A stretch of DNA of 64,000 nt from Paralichthys olivaceus (Eukaryota; Chordata; Actinopteri; Pleuronectiformes; Paralichthyidae). The DNA lies in contig NC_091098.1 in the NCBI RefSeq assembly GCF_024713975.1, forward strand, positions 10,512,816 to 10,576,815, read 5' to 3'. The position numbers and the translations under genes were made by a program. The stretch's first letter is position 1; each line of letters opens with the position of its first letter. Below the pieces are notes generated by a model. The model was not told where the DNA came from, did not search any database, and saw nothing but the letters and a program-made list of their open reading frames with translations. Positions 59,241 through 64,000 of this stretch are shown here, piece by piece.

Positions 59241-61909
59241 GCCTCATTTCCAAACATCTCTATTTCTTCCCTTCCAGACTAAAACGCAGCCTCACAGTTT
59301 TCAAACCAAAATGGGCCATCAGCCTGCATGCTCCAGTTGAAAACATCTTGATTTTATGTTGGTCTCTGATTCTACATCAGAGTCTCTACACTATTCTCTG
59401 CTATTAGCCAACAATCTCTATTTTCGCTCTTTAATAAATCTTTTTAAACATACATATCATGACAGTTTAAAGTATTTTATCAATTTGTAGCTTCTCACAA
59501 CACTATGATTTCCACATCAAAGCCTGTCGGCACCATCTCCGCCTGCATCTGACTGTCTGCCCAGAGAAACCTGTTGGTGTGTGTGTGTTTCCTGCTTATA
59601 GCTATTCATGCTTGTAGTTAAGGGCTTTGTGGGCATCTGTGCATGAATGATTCATAAACTCAATATTAACCACAGGCTTTTATTTAATATCAAGCAGAGG
59701 TAACAGATGCTGTATTCCAGTCACTGCTGTAAAGTCTTTTTCCAACAAACAGGCTGCAGTGCAAGTGTCCACTTTACAGTTCTAATTTGTGTGTGGTGTA
59801 GACGTGATGGAAGAAGGGTTGAGATTTTGGGTCATGTCCTCTCACACATACAGTACACCTCCACGCACAGGGGCATCTGTGTTGTGGTGAAATCCTGTGT
59901 TCACATGGGTGTTGACAAATGCTCCAGGCCTGATGATTAAAGACATGGTTCTCTCTGTGTTGTGTGGTATGCGTGCGTGCGTGCGTGTGGTTTTGTTCGC
60001 CATCATGTGAAAGCTTTATCTTGATGTGTATACTTGTGTGTGAATTTACTGGGTGAGCTCAGTTGTCAGCGTTACAGTGTGTGCAGTAATTATCTATAGA
60101 GTTTCCCCAGTTATTTTCTGTGTGAGTGAGATATGCTCTTTGTACCGACTTGTTGCACCTGCCAAGTCAGGAAAAGAGATTTTCCGCCATCACTCAGCTT
60201 CACTTTATCTTCTCCATTTGTAGCATATCGCAGACCTTGTTTGTGTTGCGGTTGGCTTCGTGTGTGGACACTAGAAGTGTGTGGGAGGTGTGAGTCAACA
60301 TTAGCCATTTGCACTCAACTTTATAAAGCGTGTGATTAATAAAATGAACCTTCCATAGATAATTAAAAGATTCAGAAGCATTTTAGAGACACACAATTCT
60401 AACTTTCTTATTTCTCCAACAGTTTGAGATATTTGATTCTAGCTAACAGAATTACTCTACCTGGAGCTGTCCAGCTAAAGGTTACGAGTCCCTGCTGGAG
60501 TGGACATTGTGTGTGATGTGTGTGTATTTGGTGGAGCAACTGCCTGTATGTGTCAGCTGAGAACAGGTATTTCCTATAGCAATGAGCAAAGAGAAGATAA
60601 ACCCACAGAGGGTCAAACCTCAGGGAAGATGTAGAAAACATTGGCAGTAGAGAAAAGAAGAAAAGAGGAAGGAAGGAGAACTGGATTTAGGGAGAACTGA
60701 TTTGGATTTTTCGCATTAGTACCCAGAGCAACACACAGTCAGCGACTACATCAAGGTTGAAAATCTTGCGAAAGGATAAAGTTAGGTTGTAAAGTAGAAG
60801 CCACATGCTACACCTTTCTATTGTAAGACAGAACATTCATTGGAACGGGAGCCGGACGAGATAATGACAGCAAGAAAGGAGGAGGACTGTGATAAAAAGG
60901 CAGAACAGCTGTTGAAGTGTGTCTTTACACCGGAAACCACCTGGAGCCTGATGGTCACATTTAGACAGGTGAAGGTGTTTGTGTGCACAGGTATTAAGAT
61001 GCATGTTGTAAAAGTCTGAGAGGCACATACCGACTATTCAGAGGTGTTTGTGTGTTGCTCTTGCTGTGGTGGAGATGAATGTCGATTCTGAGGTCATTAG
61101 AGGACAAACAACGCTTTAGCTGACAGACTGTGACCAGCCGGGTTTGCCTGCCACAGTTTGTCCTTGGGACTCAGAGACAATGAGACAAGACATAAAGCAC
61201 TAAGACAGCTTTTATTATCCCAGGAAAAGCAATTTCTCCCCCACTCCTCTCTTGTCTTTCCTACAGCTTTTTTCTCGATAGTACTCGATAGGACATGTGA
61301 AAACCATACACAACCCACCACATGAATATCCTTCAAATGCATTACATGACCTTTAATAAAAATGTGTATGGGCCATAACAGCAACAGGAAAATGTCCGGA
61401 GCATTCAGGTGGAATTTTTTTTTTTTTTGAAGCAGGGCGGCTGGTCAAACATTCAGACAGGCCTTGTTTATTGTTAACATGTAAGGTAATCACAGGTCAG
61501 CGGGTGAGTGGGGAGTGAGCAGGGTATTACAGCACAGTACAAGGATTCCGGATTCATAATGTGTGTCTGCCGCTGAATGTAGGGAAACCCTGTGTCTGCA
61601 GGGGAGACAGCTATGGAGACCATGTATTTTTGTTTACTGCACATTGACTCTGGCGTTGACCCATATCACCAAAAGATCTAGAATCTCTTTGTCTTTACAA
61701 GTTGCCAACCTTAGATGTCAAATTTTGAGAATGCCATATTTAGTCATCAGACAACAAAAGGGAAAACAAGGAAGTGCTTGTTTTGTTACTGCTCCAACGT
61801 AACTGTGAGAGAAGAGGATGTGCACTGAATCCAATTCTTCAAGGCATCTAGAGAAAATGCCAAGTTTAGTCTGTGGGTGTGATAACCACTGCTAGTTTGT
61901 CCCTTTACA

Positions 61910-62172
61910 CTTAAAGGGATAGTTCACTGAAAAAAAATAAATTCCCTCATTATCTACTCACCACTATGCCGATGGAGGGTTGGGTAGAGTGTTTGAGTCC
62001 GCAAAACACTCCTGGAGTCTCATGGGTAAACAGCGTTATAGCCAAATCCAATACAATTGAGGTCAATTGCGACCTATACTTCAGACTTAATAAAACAACA
62101 GAAATAACATAACACGCCCCCATAATGCTTGCAAGCCCCGACATTCGAATTTGACTCAAAACGGCATCATTC
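61910..62172. mobile_element. MITE copy with CTTAAAGGGATAGTTCAC end
   Basis: Begins CTTAAAGGGATAGTTCACTG and carries CTCATTATCTACTCACCA, TAAACAGCGTTATAGCC and AATAAAACAACAGAAA. These match the copy at 55795-56166; the right end is lost here. Confidence 0.75.
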
Positions 62173-63239
62173 ATCATTTGTTAGCTTACAATAAGTGTTT
62201 CATCCACATCATTTCATTTTCCATTTTTTTACTGAGATCTCACATCTCAGAATCAGTTTAATTAGTTCCTCTCTTCTACCTGCTAGTCAGTTTACCAATC
62301 TGATGTCACACTAATGCGTCTTTAAGCAGGGTCTATTCACTGATTTGATGGTATCATGTTGTTAGGGCTACAATGGTGTATAGGTCACTACACTGAGAAC
62401 AAAGTATAAAGCAAAACCCACAACACAACTCTCCGATACACCTAACATGACAGGTCATGTCTTCAACATCAAGCTACTAATATCTTTCACAGAAGACACA
62501 ACATCAAAGTTAACCGCTGCCAAACTTTGTCGCGTTCGATGGCTAAATAATCCACCTGCTATACTGAAACACTTTCAAGACTATACAGAAAAAATCACTG
62601 CAGTCCTGCAACTGCATGTTAATGTGAAGAGAAATGCACAGCTTGACACAACAACAGACTTTCTGTGTTTAAAAGAGGCATAGCTGTCATTTACTTCAGT
62701 ACTGGGCCACAGGCAAATCCTCTTTTTCCCTTCTCTTTCAAGGTAAAGACAAACCCTTGCCCCTCCTGTTCTTTACTGTCACTTTACATTTACCTTGTTA
62801 AAAGATTTACATTCAGACTGTGCCTGGTGGTTTCTTTCATGAATGACGACCCATTGAAAGGACACAATGCAGAAACCCTTCCCACAGAGTAAAAGATTCC
62901 TGGTGAAAAACAATTGAAGTTCAAAACCCCTCAACTATAAACTAGCTTGAGGCACCAATTCATGGTAACATTCATGCTGTGGCCGCTAACAGCATTGTAA
63001 CATTGTGGCAGACTAAATAGGGGCACTCAGCTATTTACCAAGGAAACAGTTTCCCACTATTATAGGTTGTGGGAGTGTGGAATAAATGAATAATCCTCCT
63101 AATTCAGCTCAGAGATAACGGCATCCGCTAAACAAAGAATTCATAATAATAAGACAATTTCTCTGGGGAAATAACCACTAAGCTTCTCAGAATCCGATTA
63201 TATTCCATCACAAGAGTTTGAGGAGGATTTGGGGAACTC

Positions 63240-63420
63240 CCCCTCCTCCTGTCCTCTGGTCACCTCATAGCCCCCCTGCTGTACTCCCTCTGATTGGATC
63301 AGCCCACACGGTGGCTGGACGGTGACCTTGTGTGCCATTGGTCAGTTTTAGGACGCAAGGTATGAAACCACCAGCAGAGCTTCATTGGGACTTGGATGGA
63401 AGTCACAAGTAGCCTGCACA
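63240..63420 (+). promoter_or_regulatory. CCAAT-rich block, possible promoter
   Basis: GC-richer than its surroundings, with ATTGG (CCAAT on the opposite strand) three times: TGATTGGATC, CCATTGGTCA and TTCATTGGGA. An acceptor-like TTTTAACAG at about 63552 is followed by a 14-codon ORF. Any gene would lie to the right of the window. Confidence 0.25.
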
Positions 63421-63751
63421 CACACACACACACATTCCCACAGTCTTTCAGAGAGCTTAGTAGAACTTGAACACTTGAGGATTTTTAACCAACAAATAAT
63501 CCTTTTCTTTTCTGTGTGGCACAATCACTCTCTCTCGTTTCCTTTTAACAGGAGGAAAATGAGAAGGACACTGAAGGATAGAGAGAAGGAAAAAGATCAG
63601 TAAAAGCAAAAAATGTGGATTTTTAAAAAAAAATCCAACAGCTGAATAAAATATCTGATACCTCGCGGTATCACTAAAAAACTATTCATAGTTTATTCAC
63701 ATTTTCTGTTACTCTTATAACAATGTACTTATATGAAGCCAAAGTGTCTCG

Positions 63752-63845
63752 ATTGTCACCCACTGGCTGACTGCAGAGCAGGTAATAAGTCCCGCCCCCT
63801 CTACGTTAGTGGGTAGTACATGGACCAAACGAAAAAAAGTCTAAA
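63752..63845. repeat. Short interspersed repeat (copy B)
   Basis: Diverged copy of 52191-52277, same orientation; see the landmarks given there. Confidence 0.6.
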
Positions 63846-64000
63846 TACACGTCAAAAGAGAGATTTCTATGGTTTTAGGTACTTTCTAATAAACTGATGT
63901 ACGTTCAAGTGTTTATTTTCCGTATAAGTTTGGTTTTTATTAGTTATTTAATGCCGTAAAAACAAGGAGAAATGATTAGCTGCTGAATCTGATTCTCACA

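Noticed and set aside
62447..62683. ORF with a CRVRWLNNPPAI stretch that recalls hAT-type transposase-derived proteins
   Set aside because: Resemblance is limited to a few residues and no other transposase block follows.

Overview
The window is vertebrate nuclear DNA, almost certainly from a ray-finned (teleost) fish. The genes have many short exons with GT-AG introns, long (GT)n/(CA)n microsatellites are frequent, and several repeats have the form of common teleost MITEs, a tRNA-derived SINE and LINE remnants. Gene names rest on translated exons that join in phase and on recalled family features; no database search was run.

The first 38 kb is gene-dense and holds five genes whose human counterparts all lie in 3p21.31. 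In order: the 3' part of a hyaluronidase that best fits hyal3 (308-2311, +, 5' end outside the window); lsmem2, a small single-pass membrane protein (3228-4749, -); amt, the T-protein of the glycine cleavage system (6884-12990, +); ifrd2, an interferon-related developmental regulator (14810-26682, +); and apeh, acylaminoacyl-peptide hydrolase (29493-38032, +). hyal3 and lsmem2 converge, lsmem2 and amt diverge, and amt, ifrd2 and apeh follow one another on the plus strand. The products do not form a pathway; the grouping looks like inherited synteny.

The last 26 kb (about 38.2-64 kb) is gene-poor. It has one convincing new start: a promoter-like first exon near 48.5 kb, then a short acidic coding exon at 49498-49585 whose phase fits a possible exon 9.6 kb downstream. 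The rest is AT-rich DNA with a tRNA-type SINE, two copies of a MITE with a conserved inverted end, an antisense LINE remnant, and two copies of another short repeat.

The most unusual structure is in lsmem2. The first coding exon ends inside a 33-bp minisatellite, so the splice donor is repeated about fifteen times, each in the same phase and 11 codons apart. The apeh gene has a second oddity: a 333-nt, nearly all-pyrimidine intron that is open in frame and may be followed by a 21-nt microexon. Several introns also use (GT)n tracts as the sequence just before the 3' splice site.
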